From: G963674665 sp963674665
Lineage (GTDB): Bacteria > Desulfobacterota > Desulfovibrionia > Desulfovibrionales > Desulfovibrionaceae
Direction: 5' to 3'
DNA: 64,000 bases
NCBI GenBank assembly: GCA_963674665.2
Contig: CAXXPL010000016.1
Location: 248,001-312,000 of the forward strand
Both the position numbers and the translations under genes were made by a program. How positions within the stretch are numbered: position 1 is the first letter of the stretch; each line of letters starts with the position of its first letter. A model generated the notes under the pieces. That model was not told where the DNA came from. It worked only from the letters and a program-made list of their open reading frames with translations, and did no database searches. Shown piece by piece: positions 40,943 to 49,254 of the stretch.

Positions 40943-40980
40943 TCCGCAGGAGAAACTTTTTGACAAGTCTCTCCCGCGGA
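40943..40980 (+). terminator. Hairpin with CTTTTTGACAAG core
   Basis: TCCGC-A-GGAGA-A-ACTT pairs with AAGT-C-TCTCC-C-GCGGA. It lies ~95 bases past the NtrC-type gene and has the same TTTTTGACAA loop design as the terminator at 48019-48059. Confidence 0.55.
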
Positions 40981-41029
40981 TAACTCCATTCCCCCCAGAC
41001 CTCCCCTGCCTGCTCCTCTCCCGGATGTT

Positions 41030-41050
41030 TCTTTTACGCCTTGTAAAAGA
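41030..41050. promoter_or_regulatory. Palindrome upstream of the third sigma-54 promoter
   Basis: TCTTTTAC and GTAAAAGA are inverted around GCCTT, ending 100 bases before the -24 element. The spacing suits an enhancer-binding-protein site, although it could equally be a weak terminator. Confidence 0.4.
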
Positions 41051-41150
41051 GCCTGACGCGCTGTTTTAGGTTTTCTCTTCAGGGCATCCCTGCGTCACAA
41101 AATAAGCCAATTAATACAAAATATTACACAGCCGACAAAACCAGCAAAAC

Positions 41151-41165
41151 TGGCACGGCCTTTGC
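41151..41165 (+). promoter_or_regulatory. Sigma-54 promoter of the kinase/TauE operon
   Basis: TGGCACGGCCTTTGC fits the -24/-12 consensus with GG-N10-GC. It is 39 bases upstream of ATG 41204 and should drive the long plus-strand run of genes to ~45.2 kb. Confidence 0.88.
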
Positions 41166-41203
41166 CTTTGTCTGTTTGAAACACAGTCGGAGGAATGGCG
41201 TAC

Positions 41204-41593
41204 ATGGAAAATGGCATGGTGCAGGTTCTGGTTACCGATCGCAATCCCAATGTCCGGGATCTGCTGCGCAGGCAGTTGCATTCACTTGGTTTCACCACAT
41301 TGCCGGCGCGCAACGGCCAGGAAGTGTGCTTTCACCTTACCTCCGCCGATACCGTGGACGTCGTGGTGCTGGACCCCGAGATCGATCTCGGGGCCTGCCT
41401 TTCCTCCCCGAAAAGCCTGGCCAGACTGTCCACCAGGATTCCCTTCGTGCTGCACGTCTTCCCCACCTGGGAGTTCGACGAAAATCTCACGGCATACGCT
41501 TCGGCCATAGTGGAGAAGGGAGGGGACACCGACAGGCTGCTGTCCGTGGTCAAGACATTGAGCAAAACCCCCGGCCTGCCGCCGGAACCCTAG
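41204..41593 (+). CDS. Degenerate receiver-like protein
   Basis: The 129-residue product keeps the receiver outline (VQVLVTDRNPNVRDLLRRQL, then VDVVVLDPEIDLGA with a candidate phospho-acceptor Asp) but lacks the usual acidic pair at the N-terminus (VTDRN) and has no Lys-Pro near the end (VEKGGDTDRL instead). The fourth-strand Thr/Ser is also unclear. It may be phosphorylation-independent or act as a scaffold. ATG 41204 has GGAGG 10 bases upstream; an ATG at 41195 is too close to that site. It is the first gene after the sigma-54 promoter, followed 10 bases later by a kinase. Confidence 0.75.
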   Translation: MENGMVQVLVTDRNPNVRDLLRRQLHSLGFTTLPARNGQEVCFHLTSADTVDVVVLDPEIDLGACLSSPKSLARLSTRIPFVLHVFPTWEFDENLTAYASAIVEKGGDTDRLLSVVKTLSKTPGLPPEP

Positions 41594-41603
41594 AGAGGTT
41601 GTA

Positions 41604-42716
41604 ATGGGCCGTTTGTTCGAGTCCTCCTCACCGTTGAGCGGCATGGCGCTGTCGGTCATTGCCATAACCGCGGCGCCAATGCTGCTGCTCTTCATGATCA
41701 TGCGCTCATCGTACGGCAAGGCCCTTAACCAGGTTCAGGCCTTTTCGCCCGATGTGGCAGGGATGGTCGCGAGAGCCGCTGGTGAGGCCGAACTCATGGG
41801 CCTTGTTCTGCTGCTCTGCATGTGCGGAGTCATCGTGTTCAACGGCGTGGTCTTTTCCGGAGCGCTGATGCAGAAGGTGCTCAAGGCGGAGAAGGAACGG
41901 GAGGAAGCGTGGACCGCCAGCGTCGAGTCCAACCGCCTTGCCGCTCTGGGTCGATTGTCCGCGGGCGTTGCCCATGAGATCAACACCCCCCTGGCCACCA
42001 TGATTCAGGAGGCTGCCTGGGCCGAGGAAGTGATTCAGGAGACTCCGGACTTCGCTGGAAGCGAAAACGGAAAGGAAGTGTTGCGCGCCCTGTCGCAGAT
42101 CCAGCGCCAGGGAGAGCGATGCAAGGAAATCACGAGCGGTTTGCTGCGTTTCGCCAGACGCGAGACGCCACTGAATCAACCGCTGTGTCTCAATACTCTG
42201 GTGCGCGAGGTCGCGGAGATGCTGCGCAAGGAGGCTCGCAACCGCAAGGTCGACCTCCGCCTGTCCCTTATGCCGGACCTCCCCCCGATAAAGGCCGTGG
42301 CCTCGCGTATCCAGCAACTCGTTCTGAACCTGTCCAACAACGCCATGGACGCTCTTCAGGATATTCCGCCGGACTCACGCACCCCGTTGCTGGAGATCGG
42401 CACGCGTACCCAGGACAACGAGGTTGTCCTCACCGTGGCCGACAACGGCCCCGGCATTCCGGGGGGCAACATCCGACGCATCTACGATCCGTTTTTCACC
42501 ACCAAGCCCGTGGGCAAGGGTACCGGCCTGGGCCTGTCCATCTGCCACGGCATAGCCGCGGAAGCCGGCGCCACCATCGCCATCAAGACCATGGAAGGCA
42601 TGGGCACGGTCTTTGCCGTGCGTTTTCCCATGATCCCGGAACCCCGGACCGCCCGGCACCAGGAGCCGTCTCCGGCGCCGCACCAATCGGAAGAGTCCGG
42701 TTTGAGCAGGGCCTGA
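41604..42716 (+). CDS. Short membrane sensor histidine kinase
   Basis: The 370-residue kinase has two membrane helices close together (MALSVIAITAAPMLLLFMIM and AELMGLVLLLCMCGVIVFNGVVF) with only a ~30-residue loop between them, so it likely senses within or through the membrane, or responds to a partner. His124 lies in SAGVAHEINTPLATM, followed by an HATPase domain (NLSNNAMDALQDI and GTGLGLS). The Pro/Ser-rich C-terminus is disordered. It probably pairs with the receiver at 42770 and could monitor the TauE-type transporter two genes downstream. Confidence 0.91.
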   Translation: MGRLFESSSPLSGMALSVIAITAAPMLLLFMIMRSSYGKALNQVQAFSPDVAGMVARAAGEAELMGLVLLLCMCGVIVFNGVVFSGALMQKVLKAEKEREEAWTASVESNRLAALGRLSAGVAHEINTPLATMIQEAAWAEEVIQETPDFAGSENGKEVLRALSQIQRQGERCKEITSGLLRFARRETPLNQPLCLNTLVREVAEMLRKEARNRKVDLRLSLMPDLPPIKAVASRIQQLVLNLSNNAMDALQDIPPDSRTPLLEIGTRTQDNEVVLTVADNGPGIPGGNIRRIYDPFFTTKPVGKGTGLGLSICHGIAAEAGATIAIKTMEGMGTVFAVRFPMIPEPRTARHQEPSPAPHQSEESGLSRA

Positions 42717-42769
42717 GCCCGGTTCGGACCGGCCAGCCATAATTCGCACTGATTCAAGGAGTTAGGAAA

Positions 42770-43186
42770 ATGAGCACGGCCCCCAAGAACATCAATGTGT
42801 TGCTCGTGGACGACGAGGCCGACTTCATTGAGGTCGTGGCCAAGCGCCTGCGCAAGCGGGTGCTCCCCGTGACCACCCGCACCGGCGGGGAGGAGGCCCT
42901 GGAGCTGCTGGCCATGGATCCGCCCTTCCCGGTGGACGTGATTGTGCTGGATCTGAAGATGCCCGGCATGGACGGACTGGAGACCCTGCGCGAGGTCAAA
43001 TCCCGCTGCCCGGACGTGGAGGTGATCATCCTCTCCGGTCACGCGGACGTGGATGTGGCCATAAAGGGCATGGAACTGGGCGCCTTCGACTATCTGCTCA
43101 AACCCATGGATTTCGACGAACTGCTGTTCAAGATCGAGGACGCGTTCCACAAGCGCCAACTGGCAGCGCCCCAGGAGGCACAATAG
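42770..43186 (+). CDS. Single-domain response regulator (receiver only)
   Basis: The 138-residue receiver has LLVDDEADF, IVLDLKMPGMDG, Ser in ILSGHAD and Lys in LKPMDF. It has AAGGAG upstream (12 bases before the ATG). It lies between the kinase and the TauE-type permease, as in clusters where receiver and transporter are co-expressed. No DNA-binding domain. Confidence 0.93.
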   Translation: MSTAPKNINVLLVDDEADFIEVVAKRLRKRVLPVTTRTGGEEALELLAMDPPFPVDVIVLDLKMPGMDGLETLREVKSRCPDVEVIILSGHADVDVAIKGMELGAFDYLLKPMDFDELLFKIEDAFHKRQLAAPQEAQ

Positions 43187-43260
43187 CCGAAGCCCATGTG
43201 GGCCCGGCTTGGAGATATATCCCAAAGAGTGGCACCTTCAACCTTAATACGGAGAGATCA

Positions 43261-44532
43261 ATGAAGTCACTGAGAACAATTTACACGATGCTCATGGCCG
43301 GAGCCACCGCCCATGCCCGTTGGGACTACGAGGCGTCCATGAACATCCTCAAAAGCCGTAAGAAACTGCTTATCCTCGGCTTGTTGGCCCTGCCCTGCAT
43401 CATCTTCTCCGTGGCCTACGCGGCGGACGTGCTCCCTGCGGTGCTGGGCGGCAAAAAGGCATACTCCCCGGCCTACTACACGCCTGACATATTTCTGGTA
43501 TCCATCGTCATTGGCCTCTGCGCGGGCCTGATCACCGGCTGCATCGGCGCCGGCGGCGGCTTCATCATCACCCCCGCGTTGATGAGCGCCGGAATCAAGG
43601 GCATCCTGGCCGTGGGCACCGACCTGTTCCACATCTTTGCCAAGGCCATCATGGGCACCGCGGTGCACAAGAAGCTGGGCAACGTGTCCGTGGGCCTGGC
43701 CATCGCCTTTCTGGTGGGCTCGGGTGTCGGCGTGACAGGTGGAGGTGTGATCAACCGCACACTCTACGAAATCAACCCCGTGCTCAGTGACACCTTCATC
43801 AGCTTCATCTACGTCGTCCTCCTCGGCTTCCTCGGTATCTACTCCCTCATCGATTTCCTGCGCCTGTCCAGACAAAAGGACGTTGACGCCCACGGCGGCG
43901 GCCACGGCGGCGAAGCGACCGGCGGCAAGAAAAGCCTGCCCGTGCGTCTACAGGGTGTGAACGTGCCCCCCATGCTGACCTTTGACGAGGACCTGGTTCC
44001 CGGCGGCAAGAAGATCTCCGCCCTGTTCGTGGCCATTTGCGGCGCGATCGTAGGTTTCACCGCCGCCATCATGGGTGTGGGCGGAGGCTTTCTGACCTTC
44101 CCCATGTTCGTGTACATCCTGGGTGTCTCCTCCTTCACCACCGTTGGTACCGACATCCTGCAGATCATCTTCACCGCGGGTTACGCTTCCATCACCCAGT
44201 ACGCCATCTATGGCTTCATCTTCTACACCCTGGCCATGGGCATGCTGCTCGGCTCCCTGCTCGGCATCCAGCTCGGCGCCCTGACCACCCGTGTGGTGCG
44301 CGGCATCTACATTCGCGGATTTTACGCCACCGCCATCCTGGCCGGCTTCGTGAACCGCCTCTTCGCCCTGCCCGGCAAGATGGCCGAGATGAAGTACATC
44401 AGTCTGTCCAAGGAAACCGGCCTGTTCCTGGCACAGATCGGAAACTGGGCATTCTTCGTGGTCGTGGGGATCTTCGCCCTGTGGGTCATTAGCAAGTTCA
44501 TCACCAATATCAAGCTGCTCCGGGAGGCCTAG
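43261..44532 (+). CDS. TauE/SafE-family sulfite/organosulfur exporter
   Basis: The 423-residue polytopic protein starts at ATG 43261 (GGAGAGATCA upstream); an upstream in-frame start at 43198 has no ribosome-binding site. After an unusual N-terminus (MAGATAHARWDYEASMN) come about eight to nine helices in two TauE repeats: GLCAGLITGCIGAGGGFIITPALMSAGI and GAIVGFTAAIMGVGGGFLTFP, the duplicated family motif. A long His/Gly-rich cytoplasmic loop (DVDAHGGGHGGEAT) could bind metal. In a sulfate reducer the substrate may be sulfite, sulfide-related anions or a carboxylate; not shown by sequence. Confidence 0.88.
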   Translation: MKSLRTIYTMLMAGATAHARWDYEASMNILKSRKKLLILGLLALPCIIFSVAYAADVLPAVLGGKKAYSPAYYTPDIFLVSIVIGLCAGLITGCIGAGGGFIITPALMSAGIKGILAVGTDLFHIFAKAIMGTAVHKKLGNVSVGLAIAFLVGSGVGVTGGGVINRTLYEINPVLSDTFISFIYVVLLGFLGIYSLIDFLRLSRQKDVDAHGGGHGGEATGGKKSLPVRLQGVNVPPMLTFDEDLVPGGKKISALFVAICGAIVGFTAAIMGVGGGFLTFPMFVYILGVSSFTTVGTDILQIIFTAGYASITQYAIYGFIFYTLAMGMLLGSLLGIQLGALTTRVVRGIYIRGFYATAILAGFVNRLFALPGKMAEMKYISLSKETGLFLAQIGNWAFFVVVGIFALWVISKFITNIKLLREA

Positions 44533-44536
44533 TCCA

Positions 44537-45247
44537 ATGTTGATCGAACACAAGAAAAGCTTTGCCATCGGGATGGGGCTCTGCCTCACGTTCCTTATAG
44601 TCCTGGGCATCATGTTCACGCCGAACTTCGGCGGGGACAACGCCTTCCACGCCTCGGACAAGCTGTTCAACGCCATCTCCAAGGGATCGACCTACTACAT
44701 CCCGGCCATGCGGCAGAAGGCCGAAGCCTTCAAGGGAGAAAAGGCGGACTGGGCTTTGGAGCAGAGCAATGAAAAGATGCTGATGCAGATGAACGCCCTG
44801 CTCACCGCGGCGGGCGCGGACGTCGAGGCCTCGGCGACTTCCCTGAAGATCAACGCCCCCCTGGGCAAACTCCTGGAAGCCGCCATCGCCGACTCCGACG
44901 ACATGTTCAACAACAACGGCACGGCACTGGAGCAGCGGTACAATGGTCTGGACCCCAAGGCCGTCATGTTCACCTGGTGGACCATCTTCACCGAGTCCGA
45001 GAAGTCCCTGAAGGAGATCAAGCGCTTCAAGATCGCGGCGGTCATGGCCGAGGTCAAGGCCAAGGCCATCGAGGTGGGCTACAACTTTTACGGCATCCAG
45101 GCCGAGAGCGCCGGCTCCCGCATGGGTATCCTGACCTTTGCCCTGACCTTCTACGTGCTCTATACCTTGTGGTGGGGGTATGGTATATTCTTCCTGTCCG
45201 ATGGATTGGGCCTGAAGATGAAGGGCGGCAAGAAAAAGGAAGTGTAA
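44537..45247 (+). CDS. Two-helix membrane protein co-encoded with the TauE-type exporter
   Basis: The 236-residue product has an N-terminal helix (FAIGMGLCLTFLIVLGIMF), a ~150-residue extracytoplasmic helical domain (YYIPAMRQKAEAFKGEKADW) and a C-terminal helix (LTFALTFYVLYTLWWGYGIFFL) with a basic tail (KGGKKKEV). It starts 4 bases after the permease gene. No known domain. It is probably a permanent partner of the transporter, for instance a sensor that reports to the short kinase upstream. Confidence 0.75.
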   Translation: MLIEHKKSFAIGMGLCLTFLIVLGIMFTPNFGGDNAFHASDKLFNAISKGSTYYIPAMRQKAEAFKGEKADWALEQSNEKMLMQMNALLTAAGADVEASATSLKINAPLGKLLEAAIADSDDMFNNNGTALEQRYNGLDPKAVMFTWWTIFTESEKSLKEIKRFKIAAVMAEVKAKAIEVGYNFYGIQAESAGSRMGILTFALTFYVLYTLWWGYGIFFLSDGLGLKMKGGKKKEV

Positions 45248-45281
45248 CGTCCGGGCACAGGCTCGAACGGCAGAATGAACC

Positions 45282-45311
45282 GCCGGGGGAGGCTCGCAAG
45301 TCTCCCCCGGC
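45282..45311 (+). terminator. GC-rich hairpin between the membrane protein and PEP-domain genes
   Basis: GCCGGGGGAG and CTCCCCCGGC pair perfectly around a 10-base loop, 35 bases after a stop and 52 bases before the next start. There is no U-run, so it may be an attenuator. Confidence 0.5.
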
Positions 45312-45362
45312 GTGATTGCAAACATTTCAACCTTTCCAAGCAACGCCGTTGGAGCCACTACC

Positions 45363-47987
45363 GTGAAACTCCCCATCTTTCTCCGACGGCTGCTACGCTG
45401 GTCCGGCAAGGCCCTGGAGGCCTCGGACAATCCCGACGCCGAAACCCTCCGCACACTCTTCGCCGCGCGCTACAGCGCCTTCAAACAGCTTATCAGCGCC
45501 AACAACAAGGCCCTCGAGGTAATGAGCGAGATCGAGGAGTCCCTGACCGGCGCCGCGCCCTTCAGCATGGGCTACGTGCGCTCCCAGTGTTCCCGCACCA
45601 CAGCCAGCGTGTTCCAGATCGTCCGCCAGTTGCAGTCTCTCGGCGAGGGGCGCTACGCGGCCCTCACTCCGGCCTTCGAAGGCATCCGGTCGGAACTCAA
45701 CGCCCTGCTCGCCCCTCCAAGGGAGGAGGTCGACCTGCCGCTGCTCCTGTCCATGGACGAAATCCGACTGGAGCACTCCCCGGCCGTGGGGGGCAAGATG
45801 GCCAGCCTTGGCGAACTCCGGAACACCCTGGGACTGCCCACGCCTGACGGCTTTGCCGCGACCCTGGCCGCTTACTGGAAGATGCTGGATTCCGGCGACC
45901 TGCGCGACGAGATCAACCGTCGCATCCAGGTGGCGGAGGTGGAGCGCATGGATCAGCTCTACGGCCTGAGCAGTTCCCTGCGGCTGCTCGTGGTCAACGC
46001 CCCGGTGCCCGAGGAACTGGCCAACGCCATCATGGAACGCGCCCGGGCTGTGGAGGAGGCATCCGGGGGGGCGGTGCGCTGGGCGGTCCGTAGCAGCGCT
46101 CTGCTGGAGGATGCCCCGGGCATGTCCTTTGCCGGGCAGTACCGCTCCCTGCTTGGTGTCTGCGCCGAGGACCTGGTGGACGCCTACAAGGAGGTGCTCG
46201 CCTCCCAATACTCCCTTGAAGCCATGACCTACCGGCTGCGCAACGGCCTGCGGGACGAGGACGCGGCCATGTGCGTGGGCTTCCTGGTAATGGCCCCAGC
46301 ATGCTGCGGCGGTGTGGCCTACTCCCTGGACCCCTCGGACCAGAGTACAAGTGGGGGCAACGGCGTGCACGTGTACGCGGCCTGGGGACTGCCCAAGGGC
46401 ATCGTGGACGGCGCCACGGGCGCGGACCATTACATTGCCGCGCCCGACAACTCCCTGAGCAAGGATGTTGCGTTCAAGGAGAACAACTATGTCATCGCCC
46501 CCACAGGGGGGGTGGCCCGCGCCCCCGTGCCCGAGGACCTGCGTGACAAGCCCTGTCTTTCCGATGATCGCATCCTTGAGCTAGTTGAGCGCGTGCGCCT
46601 GCTGGAAAAGCACTTCAAGGCGCCCCAGGATGTGGAATGGGCCCTGCGGAAGCTGCCTGGCCAGGAACCCGGGTTCGTGTTCCTGCAAAGCCGCCACCTG
46701 CAGGCCAAGGCCCTTGAGACGGAAAACAGCGACGCTTTCATGCCCGTCGCAAAGGATGCCCCTGTTCTGTGCAAGGGACGGGTCACCGCGTCCAGGGGCG
46801 CTGCCAGCGGCCCCCTGTTCAAGGCCGTGAAGCACATGGACAGCCTGCGCTTTCCGGATGGTGCGGTATTGCTGGTGGAGACCGCCGCGCCCCATTGGGC
46901 TCCGCTGCTCAGCCGGGCCGCCGCCCTGGTCAGTGTCTCGGGTAGTCAGGCCGGGCATCTGGCCAATGTGGCCCGGGAATTTGGAGTTCCGGCCCTGTTC
47001 GGCGTTCCCAAGGACTGTCTGAATTTCCACGAGGGGCGCGTGGTCACTGTGCACGCCCAGGGTCTCGCCGTCCTTGACGGCCGCGTGGAGGAACTGCTGG
47101 GAGCACCGAAAAAGCCGGTCAACCCCATGCGGGGCAGCCCCATATTTCAAAGCCTGGAAAAGGCCTCGCGGCTCATCGTGCCCCTCACCTTGCTGGACCC
47201 GGAGTCCGTGACCTTCCGCCCCGAAAATTGCCGCACCTTTCACGACATCACCCGCTTCTGTCACGAAAAGGCTGTGCTGGAGATGTTCAACACCGGCCTG
47301 GGCAAGGAACAGAAGTTCTCCACCAAGATCGCCAAGCAGCTGGTCTGCGGCAAGTTCCCCATGCAGTTCTGGGTGCTGGACCTGGACGACGGCTTCATCG
47401 AGGAACCCCAGGGCAAGTTCGTTCCCCTGGAGAACATTCGCTCCGCTCCCATGCTGTCCATCTGGAAGGGCATGGTGGCCAAGCCCTGGGCCGGCCCTCC
47501 GGCCGTGGATGCGCGGGGCTTTCTCTCGGTGCTGGTGGAGGCCACGGCCAACCCGGGGCTGGCGCCGGGCATGGACAACCCGTACACCAACAAGAACTAT
47601 TTCATGGTCTCGAGGAACTTCTGCAACCTGCAGTCACGCTTCGGGTTCCACTTCTGCTCAGTGGAGGCGCTGGTGGGCGAGCACCCGGCCGAGAACTACG
47701 CCGGCTTCGTGTTCAAAGGGGGCGCCGCGGACCAGGACCGCAGACAGCGCCGGGCGCGCTTCGTGGCCGAGCTGCTGGAGGAGCGCGGCTTTCGCGTGGA
47801 TCTGCGCCAGGACTCGCTCATGGCGCGCATCGAAGGGGGCGAGCGCGACTTCATGCTCCAACGCCTCGAGGCCCTGGGCTTCCTCATCGTGCACACCAGG
47901 CAACTGGACATGGTCATGGCCGACGAGGCCAGCGTGACCTACTACAGAAAGGAGCTGGACGAGGAGATTAAAAGGCTGTTGGAGTAA
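45363..47987 (+). CDS. PEP/pyruvate-binding-domain protein with a phosphohistidine swivelling domain
   Basis: The 874-residue protein, started at GTG 45363 with GGAG 8 bases upstream, has four parts. Residues ~1-150 are a unique helical region. Residues ~150-460 form an ATP-grasp-type PEP/pyruvate-binding domain: AVGGKMASLGEL, then RWAVRSSALLEDAPGMSFAGQYRSLLGV. Residues ~480-590 are the mobile domain with His532 in SGSQAGHLANVAREFGVPALFG, the position phosphorylated in PEP synthase and PPDK. The final ~270 residues are unrelated to the PEP-binding TIM barrel, so this is not a normal PEP synthase. Phosphotransfer to another protein or small acceptor is a reasonable inference. Confidence 0.88.
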   Translation: MKLPIFLRRLLRWSGKALEASDNPDAETLRTLFAARYSAFKQLISANNKALEVMSEIEESLTGAAPFSMGYVRSQCSRTTASVFQIVRQLQSLGEGRYAALTPAFEGIRSELNALLAPPREEVDLPLLLSMDEIRLEHSPAVGGKMASLGELRNTLGLPTPDGFAATLAAYWKMLDSGDLRDEINRRIQVAEVERMDQLYGLSSSLRLLVVNAPVPEELANAIMERARAVEEASGGAVRWAVRSSALLEDAPGMSFAGQYRSLLGVCAEDLVDAYKEVLASQYSLEAMTYRLRNGLRDEDAAMCVGFLVMAPACCGGVAYSLDPSDQSTSGGNGVHVYAAWGLPKGIVDGATGADHYIAAPDNSLSKDVAFKENNYVIAPTGGVARAPVPEDLRDKPCLSDDRILELVERVRLLEKHFKAPQDVEWALRKLPGQEPGFVFLQSRHLQAKALETENSDAFMPVAKDAPVLCKGRVTASRGAASGPLFKAVKHMDSLRFPDGAVLLVETAAPHWAPLLSRAAALVSVSGSQAGHLANVAREFGVPALFGVPKDCLNFHEGRVVTVHAQGLAVLDGRVEELLGAPKKPVNPMRGSPIFQSLEKASRLIVPLTLLDPESVTFRPENCRTFHDITRFCHEKAVLEMFNTGLGKEQKFSTKIAKQLVCGKFPMQFWVLDLDDGFIEEPQGKFVPLENIRSAPMLSIWKGMVAKPWAGPPAVDARGFLSVLVEATANPGLAPGMDNPYTNKNYFMVSRNFCNLQSRFGFHFCSVEALVGEHPAENYAGFVFKGGAADQDRRQRRARFVAELLEERGFRVDLRQDSLMARIEGGERDFMLQRLEALGFLIVHTRQLDMVMADEASVTYYRKELDEEIKRLLE

Positions 47988-48018
47988 GGGAAGAGCGGAA
48001 GAGTAAGGAAAAGATAGT

Positions 48019-48059
48019 GCGAGGGGGAAACCTTTTTGACAAAAGGTTCTCCCCCTCGC
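48019..48059 (+). terminator. Long terminator hairpin after the PEP-domain gene
   Basis: GCGAGGGGGA-A-ACCTTTT and AAAAGGT-T-CTCCCCCTCGC pair around TGAC. This design (long GC stem with an A/T inner part) recurs at 40943 and 52786. Confidence 0.8.
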
Positions 48060-48133
48060 GCTCCCCTTTCCAAAACCATAGTAATTGTAAAATAACTGAC
48101 TGGATCCACACTTTATCTGTTTCCGAGAAAACC

Positions 48134-48721
48134 ATGAACACTCTCCATACTGCTGCGGTCGAAATGCAAGACAAAGCCTGGAGGATCCTTCAGGACACCA
48201 ATATCATCAATTTGTGGCGCTCCATCGGAGCAACCGTCAATGTGGTTGGATCACTGAAAACAGGGCTGCTGATCAGCAACAGGGACATTGATCTGCATGT
48301 CTACACAGATCCCTTCAACCTGGCGGACAGTTTTTCGGTCATGGCCAAACTTGCTGAAAATGCGGGAATTAGCACCATCAATTACCACAATCTCCTGAAC
48401 CACGAGGACCGGTGCCTGGAGTGGCACGCCTTTTACACCGACGAGGATGGTCAGTCCTGGCAACTGGACATGATTCATATCCTGACCGACTCCCCCTATG
48501 CGGGGTATTTCGAAAAAGTCGCCGAACGCATTTCCCTGGCATTGAACAACGAAACCCGGGCAGCCATTCTCGAAATTAAGCAGGCAATACCCAAGGATAA
48601 AAAGGTCATGGCAATCGAGGTCTACAAGGCTGTGATCGATTCCGGAGTTCGGGATGTCGAAGCCTTCTGGCAGTGGAAAGAACATAACGCCGAGGAAGGA
48701 ATCGTCAGCTGGATGCCCTGA
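48134..48721 (+). CDS. Nucleotidyltransferase-fold protein
   Basis: The 195-residue product has the nucleotidyltransferase core GSLKTGLLISNRDIDLHVYTD, matching GS-x(n)-DxD with the metal-binding pair at DID, and a later WQLDMIHIL strand carrying the third Asp. It resembles small uncharacterised nucleotidyltransferases such as phosphoglycerate-linked or aminoglycoside-like adenylyltransferases; the substrate is unknown. ATG 48134 is chosen because an upstream in-frame start (48017) would lie inside the terminator. Confidence 0.72.
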   Translation: MNTLHTAAVEMQDKAWRILQDTNIINLWRSIGATVNVVGSLKTGLLISNRDIDLHVYTDPFNLADSFSVMAKLAENAGISTINYHNLLNHEDRCLEWHAFYTDEDGQSWQLDMIHILTDSPYAGYFEKVAERISLALNNETRAAILEIKQAIPKDKKVMAIEVYKAVIDSGVRDVEAFWQWKEHNAEEGIVSWMP

Positions 48722-48755
48722 AGCAGAGCAACATGGAAAAGTTGTGATCTCTGCC

Positions 48756-48947
48756 CTACTCATCCAATTTTTTGCGCCCCTGCCCTCCCTGGGCCATCTC
48801 CACCATGGTCTCGATGCGCACCAGCCGCCGGTCATGGTCACGAAGCTCCCGGGATATCTCGGAGAGCATGGCCCCGGCGCGCTCCACCTTGTCGGAGAGC
48901 AGGAGCACCTCCTTCATGGCTGAAATGGCGTCCTTCACCGCGCTCAC
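48756..48947 (-). CDS. Small helical protein coupled to the ribbon-helix-helix-like gene
   Basis: GTG 48947 overlaps the stop of the upstream gene as GTGA, a common coupling junction. The 63-residue product (MSAVKDAISAMKEVLLLSDK...) is predicted to be coiled coil, with a Lys/Gly-rich tail (GGQGRKKLDE). It might be a partner of the upstream protein. A start at 48974 is possible but overlaps much more. No family recognised. Confidence 0.6.
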   Translation of the reverse strand: MSAVKDAISAMKEVLLLSDKVERAGAMLSEISRELRDHDRRLVRIETMVEMAQGGQGRKKLDE

Positions 48948-49219
48948 GAGTCCGCCCTCAACTCGGCCAGGCACATCTCTGCATCCGCAAGCCCCTTCTC
49001 AAGGGAAGCCCGCGCCTTTTCGGTCGACTCCCGCACCTGCGCCACCAGGGCCAGCAGCAGCTCGTCGTCCTCGCCAGCCGGTTTCATTTCACAGCGCTGC
49101 CGGATCAGCTGGGAAACACTGACCCCCTCGGCCCGGGCCTCTTTCTGCAAAAACGCCTTGAACTGGGGCGTTCCCAGTATGGTGATGCGCTCGGTCATTG
49201 TCGCAGCGCTCTGCTTCAT
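48944..49219 (-). CDS. Ribbon-helix-helix-like DNA-binding protein
   Basis: The 91-residue protein begins MKQSAATMTERITILGTPQF, with a short strand (RITILG) followed by two helices (FKAFLQKEARAEGVSVSQLIRQRC), the ribbon-helix-helix layout. The rest is coiled coil (LLLALVAQVRESTEKARASL). ATG 49219 has GGAGGA 8 bases upstream. A perfect palindrome lies 22 bases upstream at 49241-49254, so autorepression is likely. The gene pair has the size and layout of a toxin-antitoxin-type or plasmid-partition-like module, but the second protein does not look like a known toxin. Confidence 0.65.
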   Translation of the reverse strand: MKQSAATMTERITILGTPQFKAFLQKEARAEGVSVSQLIRQRCEMKPAGEDDELLLALVAQVRESTEKARASLEKGLADAEMCLAELRADS

Positions 49220-49240
49220 GACATTCTCCTCCATTTGGTT

Positions 49241-49254
49241 ATTATCATGATAAT
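49241..49254. promoter_or_regulatory. Perfect palindrome upstream of the RHH-like gene
   Basis: ATTATCATGATAAT is a self-complementary 14-mer, followed by GATAATATCATT, so the full stretch holds three NATAAT-type hexamers. It fits either an RHH autoregulatory operator or a Fur-like site. Confidence 0.55.
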
